A stretch of 64,000 nucleotides of DNA, from positions 22,756,501-22,820,500 of the forward strand of contig NC_081413.1 of assembly GCF_030272615.1 (NCBI RefSeq), in the 5' to 3' direction. The DNA is from Cryptomeria japonica. Taxonomy: Eukaryota > Streptophyta > Pinopsida > Cupressales > Cupressaceae. Shown here in pieces: positions 1 to 11,149 of this stretch (within the stretch, counting starts at the first letter, position 1; each line of letters opens with the position of its first letter). A program made the translations under genes and the position numbers. The notes under the pieces are model-generated. The model saw only the letters and a list, made by a program, of their open reading frames with translations, was not told where the DNA came from and searched no databases.

Positions 1-1786
1 TCTACGAGTTGATGTGTGGAGTTTATTTGTAAATAGATATAGTGTTCTTACTACTATACCCATTGATGTTGCTATAAAAAGGGAATACAAAATTGATGTC
101 AGGGAAAAGTAGGTTGTACTTTGTGCCCTATCTAAAAAATTCTTTGTCAAGGTTATTGTGGCATCCTATATTGTACTCCCTTAAGATTTTTGAATGCATT
201 TGGGTCCTAACCTTAGTATTTGTGCTCCCAGGCCTAATGAGGACTTGATTATGCTCATGTCATGTAAATTTGACTTCATATTAACCTCATACATCATTAA
301 ATCTCTTGTCCTAGTCCCAAAATTGGGTATGACTTGTTGGCATTTCAATAAGGATATAGAGAAGCTTGTTGATGATTATGGATACAACTGATTAAGGATG
401 ATTATTGTCTTAATATTATTATTTTGTCATTGATGTCAAGAAATTGATTTTCTAATTTGGTATGATGTTGCCATATCTTAAGAAGTATGATTTTGAATAA
501 GGGGAGAAATAAGTTATTCAATGGGAAACTATTACTGAGTTAGACAATGATGAGATCATGATATTTACATTGTTTTGATATCATACATATGTTATTGATT
601 GTAAGGATAATACTATACTATGTTACTGAGCAAAGAACCTAGTCGGTAAACCCTAAGGAACCTAGTCGATAAACCCTAAGGTTATCACTATCAGATAATG
701 AAGGCGAAATGTCTACCGAGTGAAGTTTAGTATTTACTGAGTTGCAATCGAGTAATAACAGAATGCATTAAATGATTACATGCATTATTTAATGAAGGAA
801 GTTGGTGAGCTGGATATGATTAAATGATTGGTATGTCATGAATGAAGTTTGTTAAAGAATCTATGGCAAAGGAAAATCAGCAGGAAGATCTACAGCTCAG
901 ATTGAACCACAATAACCTCACACAAGTTCCAAGAAATGTATGCAAGTTCCAAGGCGAGGTAACACGTTTTCAGATTGGCAAATACATTGAACCTGGACAA
1001 AGTTTGAAGATCTGATGGCTATTATTGATCATGGGAAATGTGATCAAGGAGATTAACCGATTGGCAAATTGTTTATAAATAAGAAACTGTTGATAAAAAA
1101 TGTATGTGGGTAAGTGTATGCATAGGAATGTTACATAGTGATTACCGAGCACTGAAGCTTGAAGACCTGTTTTGTATAACAGAGTATAAAGCCCAACAGA
1201 TGGACAAGATGAATCCTATATTGTATTGAGCAAATAAGAATCTACTTTAGCATTTTAGATGTGAAGTTGTAGATAGATTTTTATTACTGTTATTTTGTGA
1301 AGTGACAGAAAATCTCTTAACCGAGTGGACTTAGCAGTCTTATTTGTAAAACCCTCTAGCAAGGTGACATTCTAATTGAGTGTTTGAAATCCTCTGACAA
1401 GGTCACTTCTAACAAGGTGAAGATCCTAATAGATCTGAGGGAAATCCCTTAACTGGGTCACATCTAGCAATGTGTTTGTAATCTTTAGCAAGATTTGCTT
1501 TTAACCAAGCATACTCTAGAAGAGTATATTTCTTAGTGGGTCCGAAATCCCACAGTGGTTTTTCCCTATTTGGGTTTCCACGTTAAATCTAGTGTTATGA
1601 GTTTTATGATGTTTATATGCTTTTGAGTTTGCATGTCTAGTAGTTTTGGATATATTACAGAAATATATGTTACTGAGGTTGAATTTGATGTTTTTATGGA
1701 AGATTAAGTTTGTATGATTCACCGCCCCCCCCTCTATAATCTTATTTGCTTGGCATCTGTACTTACATTAAGTATCAGAACCATCA
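1..1786 (+). repeat. 5' LTR of the copia element (left end unclear)
   Basis: Positions 141-1786 match 5771-7411 almost throughout. The end ACCATCA at 1780-1786, followed by AT and the primer site, is a normal LTR end. The similarity stops at 141 exactly where the right copy joins truncated RNase H. The simplest reading is that the left LTR continues further left, possibly past base 1, and that the right LTR has lost its start. A second possibility is a start at 389 (TGATTAAGG), which resembles the start of the LTR at 46441. A pyrimidine run precedes the end, as in the LTR at 46441-47217. Confidence 0.75.
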
Positions 1787-1788
1787 AT

Positions 1789-1800
1789 TGGTCTCAGAGC
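1789..1800 (+). other. Primer binding site, initiator tRNA-Met
   Basis: TGGTCTCAGAGC lies two bases after the LTR end. It differs by one base from TGGTATCAGAGC, the usual copia site complementary to the 3' end of initiator tRNA-Met, and would prime minus-strand DNA synthesis. Confidence 0.85.
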
Positions 1801-1851
1801 TTTGGACTCCGAAAGAAAAAGTTTAAAGTTACTTGAGGCAAAGTTCCAAAG

Positions 1852-2784
1852 ATGTATAAGAGGGATGCACCAAAGCTGAACAAGTCAAGTTTCTCTACAT
1901 GGCAGAAAAGGATGAAGCTGCACCTATCAGGAGTTGGAGAATATGTTGTATATTATTTGGAGAATGATTTCATCACACCGAGCACCTATCCATTGACAAT
2001 AAAAGAAATAAAGGCAAAGCAATAACATATCCAAGCAATGATTGAAATAACATCTACATTGACCGATTCAGAGTTTAATGATCTAGAGGGCTACAATGAT
2101 GCAAAGGCTATGTGGGACAAGCTCATATCAGTGTATGGAGGAGATGAACATGTTCAAAGAGAAAAAGTGGACAGTCTAAGAGGACAACTTGAATCTATGA
2201 GGATGAATGAAGGTGAGAACATAATCCAGTATAGTACAAGACTAAAGGAGATTGTCAATCAAATCAAAGGAGCAGGTGGAACCATTGAAGAGAAGGACAT
2301 AACAAGTAAAATGTTAAGAACCCTTCTACCAGCTTATGCAATCCGAGTCTCTGCAATCAATGAAATGAGGTCTGTACAAAATATGCCAGTCTCTTTAGAT
2401 GCTACTATTGGTAAGCTACATGCATTTGAGTTAAGTAACTTTGGTAACAGTGGGTCATCGGTAAATAAAGTTGAATTTGCATTTAGTTCTTTTCATCTTG
2501 ATGAATCTAATGATTACAATGAAAGAAAGTATAAGTACTCTAAAGGAGATCATAGTGGAGCAAGTGAAAGATTTCGCAAGAACATGGAGGAATTACACAA
2601 ACTGTATGAGGAAATTAGAAAGCAAGAAGAGTTTGAAGCACTATTAGCCAGAAGGTTACCGAGAGGCAAAGGTAAGTATAAAGGAAAACTACCTTTGAAA
2701 TGTTTCAATTGTGATAAGATAAGACATATGGCTTCTAACTATCCTGACAAAGATTCTACTAAAAAAGAGAGATTACTGAGATGA
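1852..2784 (+). pseudogene. gag: copia gag (UBN2-type capsid and zinc knuckle), broken
   Basis: This encoded the capsid/nucleocapsid protein that packages element RNA. The ATG at 1852 begins MYKRDAPKLNKSSFSTWQ, the usual start of plant copia Gag, and the frame runs on to 2784 with one internal TAA at 2023. The middle carries the UBN2-type signature (AKAMWDKLISVYGG and following). The C-terminal zinc knuckle at about 2698-2745 reads CFNCDKIRHMASNY, so the last cysteine of CX2CX4HX4C has become tyrosine and the usual Gly before His is Arg. The protein would not bind zinc normally even if the stop were suppressed. Pol follows in another frame. Confidence 0.88.
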
Positions 2785-2914
2785 CAGATAGAAAGATAAT
2801 TACTACAGAGGACACCGAGACTTCAGAAGAAGAGATAGAAAGACATGCTTAATAGCTGATGAGGAATCCAATGATGATAAATCAAATGAAACTGATACAG
2901 AGGAAGTAGTTTTT

Positions 2915-3238
2915 GTGGCTATCAAAGATGGATCAGATGTAGAAAGGTATGAAGAAAAATCCCTAATATCTCACATAAATACTAATGACTCTTGGATCAT
3001 AGATAGTGGATGCTCACATCACATGACAGGTGATAAACACAAGTTTGTTATGTTAGAAGACTATGATGGAGGCTATGTAAGATTTGGTAATGATGCACCA
3101 TGTCTGGTAAAAGGTAAAGGATCCATAACACTTCTTGACAATGCAAAGTGCAATGATGTTTATTGGGTTGAAGGTTTGAAATACAATTTGTTGAGTGTAG
3201 CACAACTAAACAACACAGGTTACCAAATAGAATTTTAG
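2915..3238 (+). pseudogene. pol: copia aspartic protease domain
   Basis: This is the protease part of the polyprotein, which cleaves Gag-Pol. The active-site motif is present as WIIDSGCSHHMTG (DSG triad), followed by GKGSITL and the conserved tail WVEGLKYNLLSVAQL. It ends at an in-frame TAG at 3236 where the family normally has Gln, so the stop is probably a C-to-T change. The reading frame continues downstream into integrase. The frame differs from gag, so a frameshift lies between 2785 and 2914. Confidence 0.9.
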
Positions 3239-4426
3239 AAAGGAATTGTCAAAGTTCATGACAAGAATGGAAAGTTAGCTACCACCAGGACACAAACAAA
3301 AGGTAATACATTTCACCTTGACTCAACTTGGAATAAGTGTCTATATGCAAAGATAGATGATACTTGGTTATGGCATAAAAGGTTTTGTCATGTAAAATTT
3401 GATAATCTGATCAAAATAAGCAAGAAACACCGAGTAAGAGGTCTACCGAGTCTTGAAAAACCTAAGAATGCTATGTGCCAAGGATGCCAAATGGGTAAAA
3501 TGACAAGATCAAGCTTTACAAGTAAGTCTTACACTTCTAAGGGAATTTTAGATCTTGTGCACATTGATCTTTGTGGTCCTATGAAAGTTCAAAGTTATTA
3601 TGGTGATAAATATTTCATATTATTTGTGGATGATTACTCAAGGATGATGTCAGTAATGTTTTTAAAAGAAAAATCAGAAGCTTTTCAAATGTTTAAATGG
3701 TACAAGACAAGAGTTGAAAATGAAACAGGAAGACAACTGAAATGTCTTAGATCAGATAGAGGAGGAGAGTTCACATCTGATGAGTTCAACTTATTCTACA
3801 ATGATCATGGTATTAAAAGACAAGTCTCTACACCGAGAACTCTACAAGAAAATGAAATAGCTCAGAGAAGAAACAGATCTATTGTGGATTGTGCCAAAAC
3901 CCTTATGATTGAAAAGAAAGTACCACAAACATTTTGGAGAGAAGCAATAAGCACAACAACTTACACCCTGAACCAAGTACAACTGAAGAAAGGTACTTTG
4001 AAGACACCATATGAAATTTGGTATGACAAGAAACCTAATGTAAGTTATTTTAAAATCTTTGGAAGTAGATGCTATGTACACAAAGATGATAGAAATGGCA
4101 AGTTTGATCGGAAAAGTGAAGAAGGAACATTTCTTGGTTATTCTTCTAGAAGTAAAACATTTAAATGTCTGATCAAATCATCTAACAAAATAGTAGAAAG
4201 TGCAAATGTGAGAATTGATGAATTTGCAGAAAGAAATGATGAAGGAAACTCCAAAGAACCAGAAGATTATGATGAATTTGCCTATGTTCAACCGACAAGT
4301 CTTACCGAGAGAACTGTTGAAGAAAATGAAGAGAATATCCAGTTAACGAGTGATGAACAAGATCATGCAGAGCCTACCGAGCCTGTATTAGCCAAGTATG
4401 TCAGAAGACATCATGCATCAAGTTAG
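3239..4426 (+). pseudogene. pol: copia integrase with GAG-pre-integrase zinc motif, catalytic Glu lost
   Basis: This part inserted the DNA copy into the genome. The HHCC zinc motif is seen as WHKRFCH and CQGCQMGK (about 3370-3490). The catalytic core follows with HIDLCGP, VDDYSR and RSDRGGEF. The third acidic residue normally sits in NGVAERKNR; here the stretch reads NEIAQRRNRS, so the DDE glutamate is Gln. The later motifs FGSRCYVH and FLGYS are kept. The frame is shared with protease and ends at TAG 4424 in a position that usually encodes Gln. Loss of the Glu alone would abolish integration. Confidence 0.9.
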
Positions 4427-4450
4427 ATTATAGGAGATAAGGATGATCCA

Positions 4451-5370
4451 ATGATGACAAGGAACAAACTGAGACATAACACATGTCTAATATCTGAATT
4501 TGAACTGAGAATAGTGAAAGAGGCATTTAACAGTGAAGATTGGATAAATGCTATGACAGAAGAGATTGATCAAATCAAGAAGAATGGCACATGGAAACTA
4601 ATCCCAAGACCGAAGGAAAAAAATGTAATCGATAGAAAGTGGATTTTCAAAAACAAGTTGAATGAAAAGGGAGAGGTCATTCTAAATTAAGCTAGACTAG
4701 TTTGGAAAGGTTATTCTCAAGAAGAAGGAATTGATTATGGTGAAACTTTTACACCTGTGGCTAGACTAGAAGGAGTAAGAACATTGTTGGCATATGCTGC
4801 TTACAAAAGTTTCAAGGTATATCAAATGGATGTCAAATCTGCATTTCTGAATTGTATATTAGAAGAAGAAGTTTTTATTGAACAACCTGAAGGATTTGTT
4901 GAAAACAAGAATGAAGATCAGGTATGTAAATTGAACAAAGCTTTATATGGTTTAAAACAAGCACCTAGAGCATGGTATGAAAGATTGCACTCTTATTTAA
5001 TCAAGATTGGTTTTATAAGAACAAGTGAAAACATAAATATTTACGTGAAGAATGATGAAAATGGAATACTGGTCTCAGCCATATTTGTTGATGATATTAT
5101 CTTTTGTGAAATGACTCTTTATGCAAGAAATTTGGAAATGAAATGAGCAAAGAATTTGAGATGTCATTAATCAGTGAGATAAAGTATTTTATAGGTTTAC
5201 AGATACTGCAAATGAAAAATGATATTTTCATTACTCAATCCAAATACATAAAGGAAACCTTGAAGAAATTTGGAATGGAGGATTCAAAACTAGTACGTAC
5301 TCCTATGACTACCAACTGTAAATTTTCAAAGAATGATGAATCTGCATCTGTTGATGAGACACTTTATTGA
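4451..5370 (+). pseudogene. pol: copia reverse transcriptase, frameshifted
   Basis: This is the polymerase domain that copies element RNA into DNA. Visible motifs are WIFKNKLNEKGEV, YQMDVKSAFLN (first catalytic Asp), YGLKQAPRAWY and IFVDDIIF (the YVDD box with Phe for Tyr). A TAA at 4688 replaces a codon that is normally Lys. A frameshift near 5130-5142 moves the thumb part (GLQILQMKNDIFITQSKY) to another frame. A TGA at 5368 replaces the Arg usual in LYRSMIGKLQY. Confidence 0.9.
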
Positions 5371-5373
5371 TCC

Positions 5374-5770
5374 ATGATTGGAAAGCTACAATATGTTGTT
5401 CACAATAGACCAGACATAGCACATGTAGTAGGTATAGTTGCAAGATTCTCTGGAGATCCTAAGGAAACACACATGATAGTAATCAAGAGAATTTTCAGAT
5501 ACTTGAAAGGCACTGAGTATTATGGCTTAGTATATCAGAAAGAAAATGACTTTGATTTAAAAGTTTATATTGATGTTTATTGGGCAGGCAACATTGATGA
5601 CAGGAAAAGCACAAGTGGAGGAGCTTTCTTTTTAGGAGAAAGACTAGTGAGTTGGCTTAGCAAGAAACAAGGATGTGTTTCACAGTCAACAATAGAAGCT
5701 GAATGCGTTGTTGCAGTATTGAATTGTACCAACATAGCATGGATCAAACAACTACTAAAGGTTAAAAAGT
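5374..5770 (+). pseudogene. pol: copia RNase H, C-terminally truncated
   Basis: This domain removes RNA from the RNA:DNA hybrid. It begins MIGKLQYVVHNRPDIA and keeps RKSTSGGAFFLG, SWLSKKQ and the EAEC glutamate motif, then IAWIKQLLK. The usual continuation (YCDNTSAI and the KHI-x-I-x-YHF stretch) is missing: at about 5765-5771 the sequence jumps into LTR sequence. YIDADWAG has become YIDVYWAG. The open frame running on to 5913 is LTR sequence, not protein of this family. Confidence 0.88.
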
Positions 5771-7411
5771 CTTTGTCAAGGTTATTGTGGCATCCTATAT
5801 TGTACTCCCTTACAATTTTTGATTGCATTTGTGTCCTAACCTTAGCATTTGTGCTCCTAGGCCTAATGAGGACCAGATTATGCTCATGTCATGTAAATTT
5901 GACTTCACATTAACCTCATACATCATTAAATCTCTTGTCCTAGTCCCAAAATTGGGTATGACTTGTTGGCATTTCAATAAGGATATTGAGAAGGTTGTTG
6001 ATGATTATGGATACAATTGATTAAGGATGATTACTGTCTTAATATTATTATTTTGTCATTGATGTCAAGAAATTGATTTTCTAATTTGGTATGATGTTGC
6101 CATATCTTAAGAAGTATGATTTTGAATAAGGGGAGAAATAAGTTATTCAATGGGAAACTATTACCAAGTTAGACAATGATGAGATCATGATGTTTACATT
6201 GTTTTGATATCATACATATGTTATTGATTGTAAGGATAATACTATACTATGTTACCGAGCAAAGAACCTAGTCAGTAAACCCAAAGGAACCTAGTCGGTA
6301 AACCCTAAGGTTGTCACTATTGGTTAATGAAGGCAAAATGTCTACCGAGTGAAGTTTAGTATTTATCGAGTTGCAACCGAGTAATAACAGAATGCATTAA
6401 ATGATTACATGCATTATTTAATGAAGGAAGCTGATGAGCTAGCTATGATTAAATGATTGGTATGTCATGAATGAAGTTTGTTAAAGCATCTATGGCAAAG
6501 GAAAATCGGCAGGAAGATCTACAGCTTAGATTGAACCGTAATACCCTAGCACAAGTTCCAAGAATTTAATGCAAGTTCGAAGGCGGGGTAACACATTTTC
6601 AGATCGGTGAATACATTGAACCTGGACAAAGTTTGTGGATCTGATGGCTATAATTGATCATGGGAAATGTGATCAAGGAGATTAAGCGGTTGGCAAATTG
6701 TTTATAAATAAGGAACTGTTGATAAACAATGTATGCAGGCAAGTGTATGCACAAGGATGCTACATAGTGATTACTGAGCACTGAAGCTTGAAGACCTGTT
6801 TTGTATAATAGAGTATAAAGCCTAGCAGATGGACAAGATGAGTCCTATATTGTATTGAGCAAATAAGAATCTACTTTAGCATTTTAGATGTGAAGTTGCA
6901 GATAGATTTTTATTACTGTTATTTTGTGAAGTGACAGAAAATCTCTTAACCGAGTGGAATTAACAGTCTTATTTGTAAAACCCTCTAGCAAGGTGATATT
7001 CTGATTGAGTGACTGAAATCCTCTAACAAGGTCACTTCTAACAAGGTGAAGATCCTAATAGATCTGAGGGAAATCCCTTAACCAGGTCACATCTAGCAAT
7101 GTGTTTGTAATCTTTAACAGGATTTTCTTTTAACCGAGTATACTCTAGAAGAGTATATTTCTTAGTGGGTCGGAAATCCCACAGTGGTTTTTCCCTATTT
7201 GGGTTTCCACGTTATATCTGGTGTTATGAGTGTTATGATGTTTATATGCTTTTGAGTTTGCATGTTTAGCATTTTTTGATATATTACTAAAATATATGTT
7301 ACCGAGGTTGAATCTGATGTTTTTATGGAAGATTAAGTTTGTATGATTCACCCCCCCTCCCTCATCTTATTTTCTTGGCATCTATACTTACATTAAGTAT
7401 AAGAACCATCA
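5771..7411 (+). repeat. 3' LTR of the copia element, 5'-truncated
   Basis: Close direct repeat of 141-1786, ending ACCATCA at 7411. No purine tract precedes it and it starts abruptly after the RNase H fragment. An A-run is shared at the junction (left copy CTAAAAAATTCTTTG, right copy GTTAAAAAGTCTTTG), fitting a deletion that joined pol to the inside of the LTR. Confidence 0.85.
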
Positions 7412-8826
7412 TGACTAGGGTGTAGCACCCTTGTCCCCCATAGGTGTTGTCTAGTTGGTCAACACCTCCTTGGGATTCATGACATGGCTTCCTCCCAACT
7501 CTTGTAGATCCTTTTCTTTACGTGCTCTCACATTCATTGACAATTAAAGCTTTTGATGTAATGACCATGGTGATTCCAACAATTGGTATCAGAGCACTAG
7601 GTTACGGGCTCGAATCCTAGGAGGTCACCCTGTGGTATCCTTAAAAGAAGTTCACGGAACCCCACTTGATGTTGAGAGGGGATTGTTGGCTAGTCGGTCA
7701 GCACCTCCTTGGGATTCATGGTGTGGCTTCTTCTTGTGGATCCTTGTCTCTGGCCTCTCTCCCATTCACTAACACCTCAAGGTTTTGTATAACAATAGTG
7801 ATGATTCCAACAATAGGACTAGGGAACGGTTCCTTGGTCCTCCCAATTAAGACCGGACTTTGGGCCCCTTGGCCATTTCAAAAATTGAGCAAGAAATCTA
7901 GCCCCATGTCAGCTCAAGTCAGAAAATTAATATGTTTTTTGACTAGCAAGTATAAAAGGAGGATTTATTCTCCCACTTTATGAACACATACATATCATGA
8001 AATCATATTGGTCAATCAATTCAAGTGATCAATCATTCAAATTCAAGTGAGAAAGAAATCAGTCTTCTTTCAAGCATTGGAGCAGTGATAAGGTCAAGAT
8101 TCAATTATTGGAGTTGACATTCATGTTCAATGTTGTTGAAAACTTCATAAAACCCTAATTAAATGTGGAGATAAATTAAAATTCACAAGGGGGTATATCA
8201 TTTATGTTTTTCAGTCATTATTTAGAATCTCCCTCAAAATAAGAACCTTTCCATTACTATAATTCAATTATCTTTCATTTATATTTCACGGTTAATTCCA
8301 CAACCTAAGTTTGAATTAGGCAAGCCCCTATTCCCAACCTATTTCCCCTTCATTTTGTTTATAGGAAATAGGGATGGAGCTTCGATCTTCAGAATAAGCA
8401 ATATTTGTAATGATGAATCAATCCCCCATTGGAGTGTGGAAAGTTTGGAGGACCAAGGTAACCACCACCACGGTCCTGACATTCTAGGAGCTATTTCAGG
8501 GAATAGGTCTAGATCTACTTACATTGTTAAGATCTAGGTTTGTGGCTCAATCCCGCAACTGTATCTTATAGTTTATGCATCTCTACTTCAATTTCTAGCA
8601 CTTTCACCCTAGTTTCAATAATTTAACTTACAAAAAGGGATATATTAATTCACATCAACAAAGCCCCCCCCCCCCAATCCAATCAAAATTCTCAGTCCTA
8701 ATTCTTATTGGTTTATGACTAGATCTATTGAATTGGAACCCTCTTTTGAATGTAATGGTCTTGAGTCACAAATTAGTTGTTTCTTCCTTCTATGGTGGAA
8801 AACCTAGTTAATTTTTCACCATTACA
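7412..8826 (+). repeat. Gypsy-like LTR remnant hosting a TRIM
   Basis: Non-coding DNA ending CACCATTACA at 8826, followed by TTT and the primer-site-like TGGTGAGCCCGACTCC (8830-8845). A TATA box TATAAAAGGA lies at 7951-7960. A C-run lies near 8665-8678. I see no second copy and no gag after it, so it is a solo or truncated LTR. Family assignment rests only on the ending and the primer-like motif. The left boundary is uncertain; the copia LTR abuts it. The TRIM at 7445-7812 interrupts it. Confidence 0.4.
7445..7812 (+). mobile_element. Complete TRIM element (368 bp)
   Basis: Two short direct repeats, 7445-7581 (137 bp) and 7684-7812 (129 bp), both start TGTTG and end CCAACA. After the first comes AT and then TGGTATCAGAGC (7584-7595), a perfect initiator tRNA-Met primer site. 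Before the second comes the purine tract GTTGAGAGGGGA (7671-7682). The whole is flanked by ATAGG at 7440-7444 and 7813-7817. These are all the parts of a terminal-repeat retrotransposon in miniature, which has no genes and depends on proteins from other elements. The internal part is about 100 bp. Confidence 0.93.
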
Positions 8827-8845
8827 TTTTGGTGAGCCCGACTCC

Positions 8846-9076
8846 TTACACTTGAAATTCTCATTTTGGTTTTTAGATATAAGTGTTTATGCAATTTCAA
8901 ATTCAAATTTATATTTGCAAGTTTAAATTTTCATGAAATTTTATAAATTTAGAGGTTAAATTCACAAAAATCTTAATTTTTAATTCTAAAATTAAGCTTG
9001 TGGGTTGTCTAATTTGGATTCATCATTTCAAATATGATTATTCATTTAATTTAAAATTCAAATTTAGGGTGAATAT
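8846..9076. other. AT-rich spacer, nothing recognised
   Basis: A/T-rich DNA with scattered ATTTAAA-like words follows the gypsy-like LTR end. No open frame, repeat boundary or primer-related structure beyond 8845 can be supported. Confidence 0.5.
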
Positions 9077-9180
9077 TCCATTGGCAATAAGGTAGAAAAC
9101 TGATTAATCATGATAGTATTGTTGACAATAAAGACTATGATTGATCATGATAGTACTGTTGACAATAAGGTAGAAAATTG
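9077..9180. repeat. Short tandem repeat, about 37 bp, three copies
   Basis: Three units share GACAATAARG followed by TGATYRATCATGATAGTA. They lie at the edge of the minus-strand solo LTR; the last unit contains its plus-strand left end TGTTGACAATAAGG. Confidence 0.6.
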
Positions 9181-10086
9181 AGAGGGGGGGTGAATTGGTT
9201 TTCTCAAAATCTTTTCTTAACTCAAACACAATTTCAGATATGAAAATTAATAGTGAAAGCATAAATCAATACCACATCAATAACACATATAGCACAAATA
9301 TTTTTGACGTAGAAAACATGGTCAAAGGAAAAACCATGGTGGGAACATACCCACAATATGATGATACCCTATGAGAAGTATATGGAATATTACAAAGGGG
9401 AATGTACATGCATTTAGGCATACTGCCTAGAGCTCACTACTCAAAAACAATAAAGGGCTACAACCCAGAGAAGACTCAATGTCTTACAAATACATTCAAA
9501 TTACATCTAGAAGATCATGATCTGATATAATAGAATCTCCTCATGTTGGGTTATAGTTCGGGTTAAGCACATATAGCTTCTTTTTACACTTCTGCTCAAC
9601 CTCTCAAAGATCAATACATTATTTGCACATAAACTCATCCATAAAATACTCAATTATAAATATATTACATTTATTTATACATGACATTACCCATGGACCA
9701 ATATCATGAAGGTCATCTCAACACACATCACCTAATTACAAAATTATAAGCATACACGCTACGGTATCACATGCGGAGCAAAACAATGTTGGCTAAGACA
9801 TAGCATGGACCTAAATCACCATCTCTAATATGAAACACCTCCAAGAATTATGCCTTGAAAATCAGCAACATGCTACAATTGTCATGTCAACCAAGAACAT
9901 GAAGAACACCACCGAACTAAAGAAAATAAAATCTCCATGCGAACCACTGGAACTTGAGTTTAATCAACTAGAGATACTTATCTCAAAGCCCTTTAATCTA
10001 TAACCACTGGCCAACCCAACTTACTTAATCTGACAACAACACTGGAACACACAAAGGAATATGTTGACATCAATTAGAACACATCA
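9157..10086 (-). repeat. Probable solo copia-like LTR, minus strand
   Basis: Read on the minus strand it begins TGATGTGTTC (10086) and ends TTGTCAACA (9157). Near its 3' end is a run of C followed by TCTC, after a GAATTCACC-like word, the same arrangement as in the copia LTRs ending at 1786 and 47217. No primer site or purine tract flanks it, so it looks like a solo LTR. I did not find a target duplication. It separates the gypsy remnant at 10087-12480 from whatever lay beyond its protease. Confidence 0.45.
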
Positions 10087-10087
10087 C

Positions 10088-10432
10088 TCAGCCAATCCAA
10101 ACACATATTTGTACATTATCCCAAGTATGACCATTATGAGTAAGCTTTAAACATTTATGGATGGTAGAAGAGAGATATTTCATGTAATTTATCCAAGGAT
10201 GCCCCAACTTCACATGAATTTGATCAGAGGTAGGGATAATAAAAAAGGTAACATCCACGAACCTAGAGACAACCTCAATGGGAATAGTGATGGAACCTAT
10301 AGTGGGACAAATAAAGCCAACATGAACCTTAAACATAACATCAAATTTGTCATAAGTATCTAGATAAAAAAAATTAGAATAGAGATTTTCTTTAGTAATA
10401 ACATTCACCATACATACAAGATCAATGAGCAC
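10088..10432 (-). pseudogene. gypsy aspartic protease-like domain, active site lost
   Basis: The minus-strand frame encodes a retropepsin-like fold end: GSITIPIEV, then HVKLGHPWINYMK and STIHKCLKL. In intact relatives (see 61020-61622) the same place reads [11 protein letters not shown] and VPST. The N-terminal active site, normally IDGGAGLN, is here IDLVCMVNV, so the DGG triad is gone. It is therefore a non-functional protease fragment. A related copy with the same antisense words (GGAACCTATAGTGGGACAAA) is at about 16196-16220. Confidence 0.7.
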
Positions 10433-11149
10433 TCCTCGTGAGAGCTTCCTTAAGTTTTTTCAATAATTAATAATGGTCCATCAAGTGCTTCCATAGTCTC
10501 TCTTGAATAAAAGGTAATTTGGGGTTTAGGTTTTGGCTTAGATTTCTCAATAAGGTTCATAAAATTTGTGACCTCTATACATAACTTAGTAGGAACTATA
10601 TTATTTGAAGGTTTAGACTCAATGTGATTGGTAGAATGAGAAGGAAAAGCATTGGTAAATTCTTGCAATTTTTAATTTTGAGGTGCCATAAATTTATTTT
10701 TGTTATCATTCACACCATGCATGGTTATGAGTGTGTTATAATCAATAAGATCTTGAATCATATGGTTCAACCCATAAAGCTTCTCGGTATCATAGCTAGG
10801 TTGATGATGGTATTAGCAAAAGGCTTTTGGATCAGAAGCAACTTGCAAAGACTTATAGGCATCTATGGGTTTGATGCCCGAGGAACCTTCATCACATTAG
10901 CATTAATTATTATAAGAATGATACTATGCAATGATTTAAAAAGAGGATTAAACTCATAATGTGTAATATTGATGACAAAGGGGCAGATCTAAAGTTATAG
11001 CTACCACTTGTGTATTAATATGTTTAGAAGAATCATTACTAATCTTGATGACATTGATGAAGAGGATTAAAATTGACACAATTGAAGTTGATAATTATGA
11101 AGAAATAGGACTAAATCTATGAAACATAAAAATAAAAATAAAAAAATAA

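Larger units (their letters stand above)
1..7411 (+). mobile_element. Decayed Ty1/copia LTR retrotransposon
   Basis: The order of parts is LTR, tRNA-Met primer site, gag, protease, integrase, reverse transcriptase, RNase H, LTR, which is the Ty1/copia order. The 1.64-kb segment 5771-7411 is a close direct repeat of 141-1786. The element is dead: gag-pol carries at least six internal stops and two frameshifts, the last zinc-knuckle cysteine and the integrase glutamate are replaced, and RNase H stops short. The left LTR may begin before the window, so the target duplication cannot be checked. The base just after the right LTR starts TGACT. Confidence 0.9.

Noticed and set aside
1-130. Possible coding fragment (LRVDVWSLFVNRYSVLTT in one frame)
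   Set aside because: Short, no recognisable family, and probably LTR sequence.
194-391. 65-codon frame repeated at 5823-6020 with only a few residue changes
   Set aside because: Both copies are within the two LTRs, which are similar at the DNA level anyway; no motif, and similarity does not prove coding.
3842-4081. Minus-strand frame opposite copia integrase
   Set aside because: Shadow of the integrase coding strand.
7584-7625. tRNA-like B-box word (GGGCTCGAATCC) suggesting a SINE or tRNA gene
   Set aside because: It follows a perfect LTR/primer-site junction, lacks a proper A box at the right distance and does not form a cloverleaf; the TRIM reading explains it better.
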